Counted from the stretch's first letter, positions 24,623 to 37,311 are shown. The stretch: DNA of 64,000 bases from Modicisalibacter coralii (GCF_004117855.1 NZ_QWBW01000019.1:3256-67255); one strand, 5' to 3'. Notes: generated by a model from the letters alone, not told the origin. Program-made: numbers and translations.

Positions 24623-27457
24623 ATGCAAGAAGGCATAATGGAGTTGATGTGGCGCACCTCCCATATGAGCGGCGGCAACGCTCACTATGTGGAAGCGCTG
24701 TATGAGCAGTATCTCGTCGATCCCAACGCCGTGCCGGACGAATGGCGTAACTACTTCGACAAGTTACCCCGCCCGGAAGGCGCCCCCTCTCACGACGTAC
24801 CTCTCAGCCCGATTCGCGAGCAGTTCTACCAACTGGCCCAGCAGCGCCGCAACGGTGCTGTCGCTCCTGCGACCGACAGCGGCGAGAGCAAGAAACAGGT
24901 CAAGGTCCTGCAGCTGATCAACGCCTACCGCTTCCGGGGCCATCAGAAGGCCGACATCGATCCGCTCGACCTGCGCAACCCGGTGCCGGTACCCGACCTC
25001 GACCTGTCCTTCCACCAGCTGTCCAAGTCCGACCTGGACACCGAGTTCCAGACCGGCTCGCTGTTCCTGGGCAAGGACAAGGCGCCGCTCAAGGAGATCG
25101 TCGACGCGCTGGAGAAGACCTACTGTCGCTCGATCGGCTGCGAGTTCATGCACATCGTCGACACCGAGGAGAAACGCTGGCTGCAGCAGCGCTTCGAGTC
25201 GGTGCGCAGCGCGCCCAAGTACAGCGATGACGTGCGCATGCACGTCCTGGAGCGTCTGACCGCGGCGGAAGGCCTGGAGAGCTACCTGGCCTCCAAGTAT
25301 CCGGGCACCAAGCGCTTCGGCCTGGAAGGCGGCGAGACCTTCATTCCGATGATGGACGAGATCATCCAGCGTGCCGGCGGCTACGGGACCAAGGAAGTGG
25401 TCATCGGCATGGCCCACCGTGGCCGTCTCAACCTGCTGGTCAACATCCTCGGCAAGAGTCCCTCCGAGCTGATCGACGAGTTCGACGGCAAGAAGGTGAT
25501 CGAGAAGGGCTCGGGCGACGTCAAGTACCACCAGGGCTTCAGTTCCAACGTGATGACGCCGGGCGGCGAAGTCCACCTGGCGCTGGCCTTCAACCCGTCG
25601 CACCTCGAGATCGTCTCGCCGGTGGTCGAAGGCTCCGTGCGTGCCCGTCAGGATCGCCGCGACGATGCCGAGGGCGACAAGGTGCTGCCGATCAACGTCC
25701 ACGGCGACGCGGCCTTCGCCGGCCAGGGCGTGGTCATGGAGACCTTCCAGATGTCGCAGACCCGCGGTTACAGGACCGGCGGCACGCTGCACATCGTGAT
25801 CAACAACCAGGTCGGCTTCACCACCTCGAATCCGCAGGACACGCGCTCGACCGAGTACTGCACCGACATCGCCAAGATGGTTCAGGCGCCGATCTTCCAC
25901 GTCAACGGCGACGACGCCGACGCGGTAATCCATGCCACCCAGGTGGCGCTCGACTACCGTCAGCAGTTCCACAAGGACGTCGTCATCGACCTGGTCTGCT
26001 ATCGTCGGCGCGGCCACAACGAGGCCGACGAGCCCTCCGGCACCCAGCCGATGATGTACAGCAAGATCAAGTCGCACAAGACGTCGCGCGCGCTGTACGC
26101 CGAGCGTCTGATCGAGGCCGGGCTGCTCAGCGAGGAGCAGGCCAAGGACCTGACCGAGAAGTACCGCGAGGATCTGCTGGCCGGCAACCACGTGGCCAAC
26201 GCCCTGGTCAAGGAGCCCAATACCGAGCTGTTCGTCGACTGGACGCCCTACCTGGGTCATGAGTGGACCGGCGACGCCGATACCGCCATCGACATGAAGC
26301 GCATGCAGCATCTCGCCGCGAAGATGTGCGAAGTGCCCGACGGCGTGCAGATGCAGCGCCAGGTCAGCAAGATCTACGAGGACCGCCGCAAGATGCTCGC
26401 CGGCGGCATGGCGCTGAACTGGGGCTTCGCCGAGACGCTGGCCTACGCCACGCTGCTCGACCAGGGGCACCCGGTACGCCTGACCGGCCAGGATTCCGGC
26501 CGCGGCACCTTCTCGCATCGCCACGCGGTGGTGCACAACCAGAAGGACGGCAGCACCTTCGTGCCGCTCGAGCATATCCGCGACGGCCAACCGCGCTTCA
26601 CCATTCACGACTCCTTCCTCTCCGAGGAGGCCGTGCTGGCGTTCGAGTACGGCTACGCCACGACCATGCCCACCGCCCTGATCATCTGGGAGGCGCAGTT
26701 CGGCGACTTCTTCAACGGCGCTCAGGTGGTGGTCGATCAGTTCATCTCCTCCGGCGAATCCAAGTGGGGCCGGCTGTGCGGGTTGACCCTGCTGCTGCCG
26801 CACGGGTACGAGGGCCAGGGGCCGGAGCACTCCTCGGCGCGACTCGAGCGCTTCCTGCAGTTGTGCGCCGAGCACAACATGCAGGTCTGCGTGCCGACCA
26901 CCCCGGCGCAGATCTTCCATCTGCTGCGTCGCCAGGTGATCCGCCCGCTGCGCAAGCCGCTGGTGGTCATGTCGCCGAAGAGCCTGCTGCGCCACAAGGA
27001 AGCCACCTCGACCCTCGAGGAACTGGCCAACGGTCGCTTCAACATGGTGCTCGCCGATCAGGGCAACCTGGACGCCGAGGCGGTCAAGCGCGTCGTCCTG
27101 TGCGCCGGCAAGGTCTATTACGACCTGGCCGCCTATCGGGCCGAGAACGAGCGCGAGGACACGGCGATCGTGCGTGTCGAACAGCTCTACCCCTTCCCCA
27201 AGGAGGAGCTCTTCGATGCCCTCAAGGGCTTCACCAACCTCGAGCAGGTGGTGTGGTGTCAGGAGGAACCGCTCAACCAGGGTGCCTGGTACCAGAGCCA
27301 GCATCATATGCGCGTGGTCGCCGACATGCTGGCGGATGGCCTGGGTCGCGAACTCAAGTTCGCCGGTCGCCCGGCATCGGCCGCCCCCGCCGCGGGCTAC
27401 ATGTCCGTTCATGTGGAACAACAGCGCCAACTGGTGGACGACGCCTTCAACGCCTGA
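24623..27457 (+). CDS. sucA: 2-oxoglutarate dehydrogenase E1 component
   Basis: A 944-residue thiamine-diphosphate enzyme decarboxylating 2-oxoglutarate and transferring the succinyl group to the E2 lipoyl arm. The N-terminus MQEGIMELMWRTSHMSGGN matches the Pseudomonas-type start, and AGGGTGA precedes the ATG at 24623. Recognisable segments include GMAHRGRLNLLVNILGK, VHGDAAFAGQGVVMET, the ThDP-region stretch GHNEADEPSGTQPMMY, and GQDSGRGTFSHRHAV. Full length; part of the sucAB-lpd complex genes. Confidence 0.97.
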   Translation: MQEGIMELMWRTSHMSGGNAHYVEALYEQYLVDPNAVPDEWRNYFDKLPRPEGAPSHDVPLSPIREQFYQLAQQRRNGAVAPATDSGESKKQVKVLQLINAYRFRGHQKADIDPLDLRNPVPVPDLDLSFHQLSKSDLDTEFQTGSLFLGKDKAPLKEIVDALEKTYCRSIGCEFMHIVDTEEKRWLQQRFESVRSAPKYSDDVRMHVLERLTAAEGLESYLASKYPGTKRFGLEGGETFIPMMDEIIQRAGGYGTKEVVIGMAHRGRLNLLVNILGKSPSELIDEFDGKKVIEKGSGDVKYHQGFSSNVMTPGGEVHLALAFNPSHLEIVSPVVEGSVRARQDRRDDAEGDKVLPINVHGDAAFAGQGVVMETFQMSQTRGYRTGGTLHIVINNQVGFTTSNPQDTRSTEYCTDIAKMVQAPIFHVNGDDADAVIHATQVALDYRQQFHKDVVIDLVCYRRRGHNEADEPSGTQPMMYSKIKSHKTSRALYAERLIEAGLLSEEQAKDLTEKYREDLLAGNHVANALVKEPNTELFVDWTPYLGHEWTGDADTAIDMKRMQHLAAKMCEVPDGVQMQRQVSKIYEDRRKMLAGGMALNWGFAETLAYATLLDQGHPVRLTGQDSGRGTFSHRHAVVHNQKDGSTFVPLEHIRDGQPRFTIHDSFLSEEAVLAFEYGYATTMPTALIIWEAQFGDFFNGAQVVVDQFISSGESKWGRLCGLTLLLPHGYEGQGPEHSSARLERFLQLCAEHNMQVCVPTTPAQIFHLLRRQVIRPLRKPLVVMSPKSLLRHKEATSTLEELANGRFNMVLADQGNLDAEAVKRVVLCAGKVYYDLAAYRAENEREDTAIVRVEQLYPFPKEELFDALKGFTNLEQVVWCQEEPLNQGAWYQSQHHMRVVADMLADGLGRELKFAGRPASAAPAAGYMSVHVEQQRQLVDDAFNA

Positions 27458-27499
27458 GGCGTCCAACCGGGACGAGAGAGAACTCACTAAGGAAACGAA

Positions 27500-29089
27500 A
27501 TGGCTACCGAGATCAAAGCGCCCAGTTTTCCGGAATCCGTCGCCGAAGGCACGGTTGCCGCCTGGCACAAGAAGGCCGGCGACAGCGTCGAACGCGACGA
27601 GCTGATCGTCGAGATCGAGACCGACAAGGTCGTCCTCGAGGTGGTGGCACCGGAAGCGGGCACGCTGTCGGAGATCAAGGTCGAGGAAGGCGAAACCTGC
27701 GAATCCGAGCAGGTCCTGGGGATGCTCGGCGAGGCTCAGGAAAAGGCCGACGAGGCCCCGGCCGAGGACGAGAAGCAGGCCGACGACGCCGAGAAGAAGA
27801 GCGACAAGGGCGAGAAGAAGGCCGACAAGCCGGCGGCGTCGGGCAAGAGCCATGACGTCAAGGCGCCGTCCTTCCCCGAGTCCGTCCAGGAAGGCACCGT
27901 GGCCACCTGGCACAAGAAGGTCGGTGAGTCCGCCAAGCGTGACGAGGTGCTGGCCGACATCGAGACCGACAAGGTGGTCCTCGAGGTCGTGGCGCCCGCC
28001 GACGGCGCGCTGACCGAGATCAAGGTCGAGGAGGGCGAGCAGGTCGAATCCGAGGCGCTGCTGGCGGTCTTTGCCGAGGGCGCCGGCGGTGACGATTCGG
28101 CGAGCGGCGAGGAATCGGCCGACGAGGGTGACGAGGCGTCAGCCGAGAAGGACGAGAAGGTCGGCGACAAGATCCTCGCCCCGGCGGCGCGCAAACTGGT
28201 CGCCGAGCACGATCTCGATGCCAGCAAGATCGAGGGCACCGGCAAGGGCGGCCGTGTTCTCAAGGAAGACGTGCAGAAGGCGATCAAGGACGGCTCGGCG
28301 AAGAAGGCGGCCAAGTCGTCAGCCGACAAGCCGGCCTCGGGTGGCACCACCAAGGCTGCGGCAGCCGCGGCACCGGCGGTGGAGGGCGAACGCCCCGAGA
28401 AGCGCGTGCCGATGAGCCGCCTGCGTCAGACCATCGCCAAGCGGCTGGTCCAGGCCCAGCAGACGGCGGCCATGCTCACCACCTACAACGAGGTGGACAT
28501 GAGCGCGGTGATGGCCCTGCGCGCCCAGTACAAGGACACCTTCCTGAAGGCCCACGATACCAAGCTGGGCTTCATGGGCTTCTTCGTCAAGGCGGCCACC
28601 GAGGCGCTCAAGCGCTTCCCGGACGTCAACGCCTCCATCGACGGCACCGATATCGTCTACCATGGCTACCAGGACATCGGGGTGGCCGTCTCCACCGACC
28701 GCGGTCTGGTGGTACCGGTATTGCGCGATACCGACAGCATGAAGCTGGCGGACGTCGAGAAGACCATCGTCGACTTCGGCAAGCGTGCCCGCGACGGCAA
28801 GCTTGGCATCGACGAGATGCAGGGCGGCACCTTCACCATCACCAATGGCGGCATCTTCGGCTCGCTGATGTCGACGCCGATCCTCAATCCGCCGCAGACC
28901 GCGATCCTGGGCATGCACAAGATCCAGGAGCGTCCCATGGCGGTCAACGGCAAGGTCGAGATCCGTCCGATGATGTACCTGGCCGTGTCCTACGATCACC
29001 GCATGATCGATGGCAAGGATGCGGTCCAGTTCCTGGTCACGATCAAGGAACTGCTCGAGGATCCGGCGCGCCTGCTGCTGGATGTGTGA
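27500..29089 (+). CDS. sucB: Dihydrolipoamide succinyltransferase (E2) with two lipoyl domains
   Basis: A 529-residue E2 core protein. It has two near-identical lipoyl domains, with modified Lys at residues 43 and 158 in the repeated ETDKVVLEV motif, separated by a Lys/Glu/Asp/Ala-rich flexible linker. A peripheral subunit-binding domain ([22 protein letters not shown], about 224-260) follows, then the catalytic acyltransferase domain with [17 protein letters not shown] near residue 500. Enterobacterial SucB has a single lipoyl domain and is about 400 residues, so this one is enlarged. The linkers are highly charged, fitting a salt-adapted proteome. Confidence 0.95.
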   Translation: MATEIKAPSFPESVAEGTVAAWHKKAGDSVERDELIVEIETDKVVLEVVAPEAGTLSEIKVEEGETCESEQVLGMLGEAQEKADEAPAEDEKQADDAEKKSDKGEKKADKPAASGKSHDVKAPSFPESVQEGTVATWHKKVGESAKRDEVLADIETDKVVLEVVAPADGALTEIKVEEGEQVESEALLAVFAEGAGGDDSASGEESADEGDEASAEKDEKVGDKILAPAARKLVAEHDLDASKIEGTGKGGRVLKEDVQKAIKDGSAKKAAKSSADKPASGGTTKAAAAAAPAVEGERPEKRVPMSRLRQTIAKRLVQAQQTAAMLTTYNEVDMSAVMALRAQYKDTFLKAHDTKLGFMGFFVKAATEALKRFPDVNASIDGTDIVYHGYQDIGVAVSTDRGLVVPVLRDTDSMKLADVEKTIVDFGKRARDGKLGIDEMQGGTFTITNGGIFGSLMSTPILNPPQTAILGMHKIQERPMAVNGKVEIRPMMYLAVSYDHRMIDGKDAVQFLVTIKELLEDPARLLLDV

Positions 29090-29124
29090 TGCGTCGCCAA
29101 GCCAACCAGATCGAACAGGAATGA

Positions 29125-30567
<1,443 letters not shown>

Positions 30568-30586
30568 CAATCACCGCTGTAAACCC

Positions 30587-30606
30587 ACGCCCCCGCCCGG
30601 GGGCGT
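30587..30606 (+). other. GC-rich hairpin between lpd and sucC
   Basis: A nine-base-pair stem ACGCCCCCG/CGGGGGCGT with a two-base spacer, 20 bases after lpd. It lacks a T-run, so it may stabilise the upstream transcript rather than end it. sucC starts 100 bases later. Confidence 0.55.
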
Positions 30607-30705
30607 GTCGTCCGCTCATGGGCGAACGGGGGTGGCCCGAACCGAAGCCTGGCAAGGGCGTTCGCGGCCATCGTTCGAGTCACATGCAACCAATGGCATG
30701 ACACG

Positions 30706-31871
<1,166 letters not shown>

Positions 31872-31872
<1 letters not shown>

Positions 31873-32744
31873 TGAGTATCCTGATCGACAAGAACACCAA
31901 GGTCATCTGCCAGGGCTTTACCGGTGGCCAGGGGACCTTCCACTCCGAACAGGCGATCGCCTACGGTACCCAGATGGTCGGCGGCGTGACGCCGGGCAAG
32001 GGCGGCCAGGAGCATCTGGGTCTGCCGGTGTTCAACACCGTCAAGGAAGCGGTCAAGGAGACCGGCGCCGAAGCCTCGGTCATCTACGTGCCGGCACCGT
32101 TCTGCAAGGATTCCATCCTCGAAGCCGCCAATGCCGGTATCAAGCTGATCGTCTGCATCACCGAGGGTATTCCCACCCTCGACATGCTCGACGTCAAGGT
32201 CAAGTGCGACGAGCTGGGCGTGCGCCTGATCGGCCCGAACTGCCCGGGCGTGATCACGCCGGGCGAGACCAAGATCGGCATCATGCCGGGCCACATCCAC
32301 AAGCCGGGCAAGGTGGGCATCGTCTCTCGCTCCGGTACCCTGACCTATGAAGCGGTCAAGCAGACCACCGATCACGGCTTCGGTCAGTCCAGCTGCGTGG
32401 GCATCGGTGGCGACCCGATCCCGGGTTCCAACTTCATCGACATCCTCGAGCTGTTCGAGAAGGATCCGCAGACTGAAGCGATCGTGATGATCGGCGAGAT
32501 CGGCGGTACCGCCGAAGAGGAAGCGGCTGCCTATATCAAGGAGCACGTCAGCAAGCCGGTGGTGGCCTACATCGCCGGCGTCACGGCGCCTCCGGGCAAG
32601 CGCATGGGCCATGCCGGTGCCATCATCGCCGGTGGCAAGGGCACGGCGGACGAGAAGTTCGCGGCCCTCGAGGCAGCCGGCGTCAAGACCGTACGCTCGC
32701 TGGCCGAGATCGGTGATGCGCTGAAGGAAGCGACCGGCTGGTAA
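31872..32744 (+). CDS. sucD: Succinyl-CoA synthetase alpha subunit
   Basis: A 290-residue subunit binding CoA ([20 protein letters not shown]) and carrying the phosphorylated His at residue 247 in [12 protein letters not shown]. Other signatures are [12 protein letters not shown] and [16 protein letters not shown]. Last gene of the TCA run, followed by a strong terminator. Confidence 0.97.
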
Positions 32745-32782
32745 TCGCGTCTACCGCATTGTCGTCAGGCCCGGCCTGACCG

Positions 32783-32809
32783 AAAAGGGCACCTCCGGGT
32801 GCCCTTTTT
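32783..32809 (+). terminator. Rho-independent terminator of the sdh-suc run
   Basis: AAAAGGGCACC, loop TCCG, GGTGCCCTTTTT, 38 bases after sucD. Textbook stem with five T residues; the A-run on the left lets it work on the other strand too. Confidence 0.93.
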
Positions 32810-32830
32810 ACATTCTGACAGGGATAGGAT

Positions 32831-32893
32831 CGCCTTCCGCCTTCCGCCTTCCGCCTTCCGCCTTCCGCCTTCCGCCTTCCGCCTTCCGCCTTC
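32831..32893. repeat. Heptamer tandem repeat, unit CGCCTTC, nine copies
   Basis: Nine perfect consecutive copies of CGCCTTC, directly after the sucD terminator. Not a CRISPR: there are no spacers. Same length class and pyrimidine bias as the arrays at 17754 and 49291, but a different unit. Confidence 0.95.
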
Positions 32894-33131
32894 CAAACGT
32901 ATCACTGCCGTTGCATCGCTTGCCTGCCGTCTTCGCCGTCATTGTTTTTGAGTTTTCTAATACTTTTTCTCAACAGTCCCGTTAACAACAGGATTAGTCG
33001 TCCATTAATGGTGCTGTTTTTGCGGTATTAGGGGATTGAAGAAAGGTGGTTATTGCAAAAAATAACCCTTTTTTTTCCATGAAAAGACTCTAGCATGACC
33101 TAAAGTGGAGACAGACAGATACATACATATA

Positions 33132-33158
33132 CCTTTCGATTACAAAGTAATCGAAAGG
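33132..33158. promoter_or_regulatory. Perfect inverted repeat upstream of capsule operon A
   Basis: CCTTTCGATTAC (33132-33143), spacer AAA, GTAATCGAAAGG (33147-33158). Twelve-base perfect arms; it could be a regulator's operator or a leader hairpin placed before the ops element. No T-run follows immediately. Confidence 0.6.
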
Positions 33159-33224
33159 ACGTTTTCCTGAAAAAATAGAGAAATCAATCATTAATGGCGC
33201 TGGGGAAAGCCGATCAACCGCCGG

Positions 33225-33236
33225 GGCGGTAGCGTG
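33225..33236 (+). promoter_or_regulatory. ops element (RfaH recruitment site), operon A
   Basis: GGCGGTAGCGTG matches the consensus ops element, where paused RNA polymerase recruits the antiterminator RfaH to allow transcription of long polysaccharide operons. It lies 174 bases before wza. An identical copy stands before operon B. Confidence 0.9.
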
Positions 33237-33409
33237 GTCGGGAATCACCGTCTCGATGGCCTCAGGGCATGGTGCAATAAGGATGTCTGCGAAGCAGGGA
33301 CGTGATGGTCGTTATTTCGCGGAATTAATGACGGTGAGCGTGGTGCATTAACGCCTCGCACATGAAAGACAAGACAGGGGCTCAATGTGAATTGCATGGG
33401 GACAGGATC

Positions 33410-34558
33410 ATGGCTTCTAGGTTGAACAACATCAAATCACGGTGGGGCTTGCCGGTCATGGGAGTGGCCATGATCGTCTGGCTTTCCGCTTGTGCGGCGG
33501 CCCCCGGGGCTCGCGTTCCCTATGACACGGGCGTGGAGCCTCTCGCTGCCAACGTCGAGGTCGAACCCATTACCATCGATCTGGTCAACGCCATGCGGGC
33601 CACGCCCCGGCCGGAAGCGATCGATCACGTCGGCAGCGAGGACTCGGGCCAGACAACCTTTACCAGGGTGCCCGAGGATTACGACTATCGGATCGGGCGC
33701 GGCGATGTCCTCAATGTCATCGTCTATGACCACCCGGAACTCACCATTCCTGCGGGCAGCGAACGCAGTGCGGAGGAATCGGGCAACGTGGTGCATGCCG
33801 ACGGCAGCATCTTTTATCCGTACGTGGGGCAGATCAAGGTAGCCGGGCGCACGGTCCGCGAGGTCAGGTCGGAGATTCAGCGGCGCCTGTCCGGTTTCAT
33901 CGCGGAGCCCCAGGTTGACGTCAAGGTCGCCAGCTACAACGCGCAGAAGGTCTACGTGACGGGACAGGTCAAGGATCCGGGTGTCTTCTCGGTGACCAAC
34001 GTGCCGGTCCACGTGCTCGACGCCATCAGCGATGCTGGTGGCCTGACGGAAACGGCCAACTGGCACGACGTGGTACTCAGCCGTGATGGGCAGGACCTGC
34101 ATCTGTCCCTCTATGACATGCTGGTCAACGGCGATCTCGAGCAGAACCTGCGCCTCAAGGATGGCGATGTCGTTCATGTCCTGGACGTGGGCAACCAGCA
34201 GATCTATGTGATGGGCGAGGTCAACGAGCCCGCCGCCCTGCCGATGGGAAACAGCGCGTTCTCGTTGACCACCGCCATTGCCCAGGCCAGGGGAATCCGC
34301 GAAGAAAGTGCGGACGCCTCCGGGATCTTCGTCATCCGCCGCAATCCGGAGCCCAGCAAGGCCTACGCCACCGTCTATCAGTTGAATGCCAAGAATGCGG
34401 CGGCCTTCGTCCTCGGCTCGCAGTTCATGCTTCAGCCGGCAGACGTGGTCTATGTCACGGCGGCACCGGTGTCGTTGTGGAACCGTGTCCTGAATCAGAT
34501 CCTGCCGTCGCTGACGACGATCTATCAGGCCACCGAAATCCACCAGAACCTCAAGTGA
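33410..34558 (+). CDS. wza: Polysaccharide export outer-membrane lipoprotein Wza
   Basis: A 382-residue protein forming the outer-membrane channel for capsule export. Signal segment residues 1-27 with lipobox LSAC and lipidated Cys28. The polysaccharide-export domain (YRIGRGDVLNVIVYDHPEL) is followed by SLBB-type repeats (VYVTGQVKDPGVFSV, IYVMGEVNEPAALPM). The C-terminal amphipathic helix is VSLWNRVLNQILPSLTTIYQ. The start at 33410 follows ACAGGATC; an upstream in-frame ATG at 33362 would spoil the signal peptide. Its stop overlaps wzb (TGATG). Confidence 0.94.
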   Translation: MASRLNNIKSRWGLPVMGVAMIVWLSACAAAPGARVPYDTGVEPLAANVEVEPITIDLVNAMRATPRPEAIDHVGSEDSGQTTFTRVPEDYDYRIGRGDVLNVIVYDHPELTIPAGSERSAEESGNVVHADGSIFYPYVGQIKVAGRTVREVRSEIQRRLSGFIAEPQVDVKVASYNAQKVYVTGQVKDPGVFSVTNVPVHVLDAISDAGGLTETANWHDVVLSRDGQDLHLSLYDMLVNGDLEQNLRLKDGDVVHVLDVGNQQIYVMGEVNEPAALPMGNSAFSLTTAIAQARGIREESADASGIFVIRRNPEPSKAYATVYQLNAKNAAAFVLGSQFMLQPADVVYVTAAPVSLWNRVLNQILPSLTTIYQATEIHQNLK

Positions 34559-35007
34559 TGCAATTCTCCCGGGTGCTCGTCCTCTGCACGGGCAATACCT
34601 GCCGGAGCCCGGTAGCCGAGGCCCTGTTGAGGGCTCGGTTACCCCATCTGACGATCCAATCGGCGGGGCTCGGCGCCCTGGTCGACCATCCCGTGGAGGC
34701 TCAGGCCAGGCATCTCGTCGAAGGCATGGAAGGGCTCGATCTGAGCCGGCACCGGGCACGTCAGGTGACCCAGGAGATGATCCAGCAGGCCGATCTGATT
34801 CTGGTCATGACCGAGCGACAACGACTGGCCGTGGCCAAGATGCATCCTTCCATCATGGGAAAAGTGCTGCTGTTCGGTCGCTGGCTGGACAACGACGGCA
34901 AGGGCAAGGAGATATTAGACCCCCACGGAAAGAGCCATGAGGTCTTCGAATACATTCATGGGCAGCTCGTACAAGCCGCCGATAGCTGGGCGCGCAAGCT
35001 CGCCTAG
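34558..35007 (+). CDS. wzb: Low-molecular-weight protein-tyrosine phosphatase Wzb
   Basis: A 149-residue phosphatase that removes phosphate from the Wzc tyrosine cluster. The catalytic loop VLCTGNTCRSP has nucleophile Cys10 and Arg16. The general-acid Asp lies in LDPHGKS (DPxG variant of the usual DPxY). The start overlaps the wza stop, so translation is coupled, and wzc follows after 42 bases. Confidence 0.94.
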   Translation: MQFSRVLVLCTGNTCRSPVAEALLRARLPHLTIQSAGLGALVDHPVEAQARHLVEGMEGLDLSRHRARQVTQEMIQQADLILVMTERQRLAVAKMHPSIMGKVLLFGRWLDNDGKGKEILDPHGKSHEVFEYIHGQLVQAADSWARKLA

Positions 35008-35049
35008 CGCCTGATCGTCATATTCTACATTACTTGTTTCGGGGGTCGC

Positions 35050-37311
35050 ATGGCTCAGAGTAACAATGAAATTCGCTCATCGTCGGACAATGATGAGCTG
35101 GATATCGGACGGCTCTATGGCGCGCTGAAGGACAATGTCTGGACCATTGCAGCCATCACCCTGATGTTTGCCATGGCGGGAATCATCTATGCATTCCTGG
35201 CGACACCGATATATCGTGCCGATGCCCTCGTGCAAATTGAAAAGGCGACACCCAAGAACCCACTCTCGGAGGTCACCAGCTTGCTGGGCGAGGAACCCCC
35301 TTCGGAGTCGGAAATAGAGATCATACGCTCGCGCATGGTGCTGGGGCGTGCAGTCGACATACTCAACCTCGACCTGTTGGTGGAGCCCGTGCAGGTCCCG
35401 GTCATAGGTGGGTTCTTGCATAGAGTCGGGATGACTCGACCGGATTCTTTCATCGAAAATGTGCTGAATGATATCGGCGTCGATGGCAAGGCGTTCATGA
35501 AGAGTTTCGATTATGCCTGGGCGGGTGAGTCTATCGACGTCGCGAGTTTTTCGGTATCCGACAAGTTTCTCAATGAGAATTTCGTGGTGCGTGTGGAGAA
35601 TGGCTCGCGCTATGAACTCTTGCATGACGGAACCGTGATTGGTTCGGGTGTCGTTGGCCAGCAAGAGGAGTTCGACAAGGGTGAAATCGGCATCAATGTG
35701 AGCGCCATCAATGCGTCTCCGGGAGCGGGATTCATCGTCAGGAAAATACCGCGATTGATGGCGATCAGTGATCTTCGCAAGCATCTCAGCATCAATGAAC
35801 AAGGTGAAAAGACGGGTATTCTGAACTGGGGGCTCACGGATGCCAACCCGGTACTGGCGGAACGTGCCCTGGGTACCATCGCCGATATCTATGTGACACA
35901 AAACATACAGCGGCAGTCTGAAGAGGCACGCAAGAGTCTGGAGTTCCTGCATGGCCAGCTTCCCCATGTCAGGGATGAGTTGGGCACTGCCGAGGATCGT
36001 CTCAATAAATATCGTACCGACAGTGATAGCGTGGATCTGTCCCTGGAAACCCAGTCGATCCTGGAACGACTGGTCAATCTCGAATCCCAGTTGAATGAGC
36101 TCGCGTTTTCCGAGGCGGAAATATCGCGGCGCTTTACGCCCAGCCACCCAACGTATGCAGCGCTGCTCGAAAAGAAAAGACAGTTGAAGAAAGAACAGGC
36201 GAACCTGGAAAGTAAGATAAATGGCCTGCCGAAGACCCAACAGGAGATCTTGCGCCTCCAGAGAGATGTGTCGGTCAATCAGGCAATCTATGTACAACTA
36301 CGCAACAAGGTTCAGGAGATGCAGATTGCCGAAGCGAGTACCGTCGGTAATGTGCGCATGCTGGACGATGCCAAGGTATCGCCAATACCGGTCGAGCCCA
36401 ACAAGAAACTCATCGTCGCTCTGGCAACATTGCTTGGGGGCATGACGGGCGTGGGCATCATTCTACTGCGAGTCGCCCTGAGCCAAGGCGTCGAGACACC
36501 CGACCAGTTGGAACAGCTTGGACTTCCCGTCTATGCAACCGTTCCTCTTTCGACCGAGCAGGCCAAACTCAACAAGCGAGTCAGAAGAACGGGGGGCGAA
36601 GGTTACAGCATCAATACCGGTGTGCTAGCCGAAAAGAATCCTACCGATATCTCCGTCGAGGCGTTGCGTGGCCTGAGAACGAGCCTCTATTTCGCAATGC
36701 TGGAAGGGGCCGACAATCGGCTGATGATTACCGGGCCAAGCCCAGCCAATGGCAAAAGCTTCGTTGCCATCAACCTGGCGGCCGTTTGTGCTCAGGCAGG
36801 CAAGAATGTCCTGATAATCGATGGCGACATGCGCAAGGGGCATATACATAGCGTATTCGGCGAGCATGCGGAGGGCGGCTTGAGCGAGGTGCTCGCCGGT
36901 CGTCAGAAAGTGCAGGACGTGATTCGTGCGGTAGATGGTATTGATAATTTACATTACCTGTCACGTGGCATCGCGCCACCCAACCCTTCGGAATTGCTGG
37001 TGACGACCGGCTTTAGTGAACTGCTGGATGTCGTCAGTGATTATTATGACCTGGTGATCATTGACTCCCCCCCGGTGCTTGCCGTGACGGATGCCGCAAT
37101 CATTGGCAAGAATGTCGGTACCACATTGATGATTGCCCGTTTCCAGGTGAACTCGCCGCGGGAAATAAAGCTTGCACTCAGGCGTCTCGATGTGGGCGGG
37201 GTAACCGTCAAGGGGGCCGTTTTGAATGCCGTCGAACAAAAGTCTGCCTTGGCCTACGGTTACGGCTATTACAATTACGTATATACCAATGTTGGCAGCA
37301 GTGCATCTTGA
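35050..37311 (+). CDS. wzc: Polysaccharide co-polymerase and tyrosine autokinase Wzc
   Basis: A 753-residue inner-membrane protein controlling chain length and export. An N-terminal transmembrane helix (VWTIAAITLMFAMAGIIYAFLA), a long periplasmic domain with coiled coil, and a second helix (LIVALATLLGGMTGVGIILL) are followed by a cytoplasmic BY-kinase. The kinase has Walker A GPSPANGKS near residue 561, Walker A' VLIIDGDMRKG near 590 and Walker B LVIIDSPPVLAV near 667. The C-terminal tail has six tyrosines between residues 736 and 745, the autophosphorylation cluster. Base composition is more AT-rich than in the TCA genes. Confidence 0.95.
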   Translation: MAQSNNEIRSSSDNDELDIGRLYGALKDNVWTIAAITLMFAMAGIIYAFLATPIYRADALVQIEKATPKNPLSEVTSLLGEEPPSESEIEIIRSRMVLGRAVDILNLDLLVEPVQVPVIGGFLHRVGMTRPDSFIENVLNDIGVDGKAFMKSFDYAWAGESIDVASFSVSDKFLNENFVVRVENGSRYELLHDGTVIGSGVVGQQEEFDKGEIGINVSAINASPGAGFIVRKIPRLMAISDLRKHLSINEQGEKTGILNWGLTDANPVLAERALGTIADIYVTQNIQRQSEEARKSLEFLHGQLPHVRDELGTAEDRLNKYRTDSDSVDLSLETQSILERLVNLESQLNELAFSEAEISRRFTPSHPTYAALLEKKRQLKKEQANLESKINGLPKTQQEILRLQRDVSVNQAIYVQLRNKVQEMQIAEASTVGNVRMLDDAKVSPIPVEPNKKLIVALATLLGGMTGVGIILLRVALSQGVETPDQLEQLGLPVYATVPLSTEQAKLNKRVRRTGGEGYSINTGVLAEKNPTDISVEALRGLRTSLYFAMLEGADNRLMITGPSPANGKSFVAINLAAVCAQAGKNVLIIDGDMRKGHIHSVFGEHAEGGLSEVLAGRQKVQDVIRAVDGIDNLHYLSRGIAPPNPSELLVTTGFSELLDVVSDYYDLVIIDSPPVLAVTDAAIIGKNVGTTLMIARFQVNSPREIKLALRRLDVGGVTVKGAVLNAVEQKSALAYGYGYYNYVYTNVGSSAS

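Larger units (their letters stand above)
32894..33409. other. AT-rich leader region of capsule operon A
   Basis: About 515 bases without a gene. The first half is unusually AT-rich for this genome (TTTTTGAG..., a run of T residues near 33070) and probably carries the operon promoter, though no clean -35/-10 pair stands out. It also contains a perfect 12-base-arm dyad (33132-33158) and the ops element (33225-33236), listed separately. Confidence 0.6.

Noticed and set aside
24764-27913. 1049-residue minus-strand open frame across sucA/sucB
   Set aside because: The antisense of well-identified TCA genes; no domain and no ribosome site.
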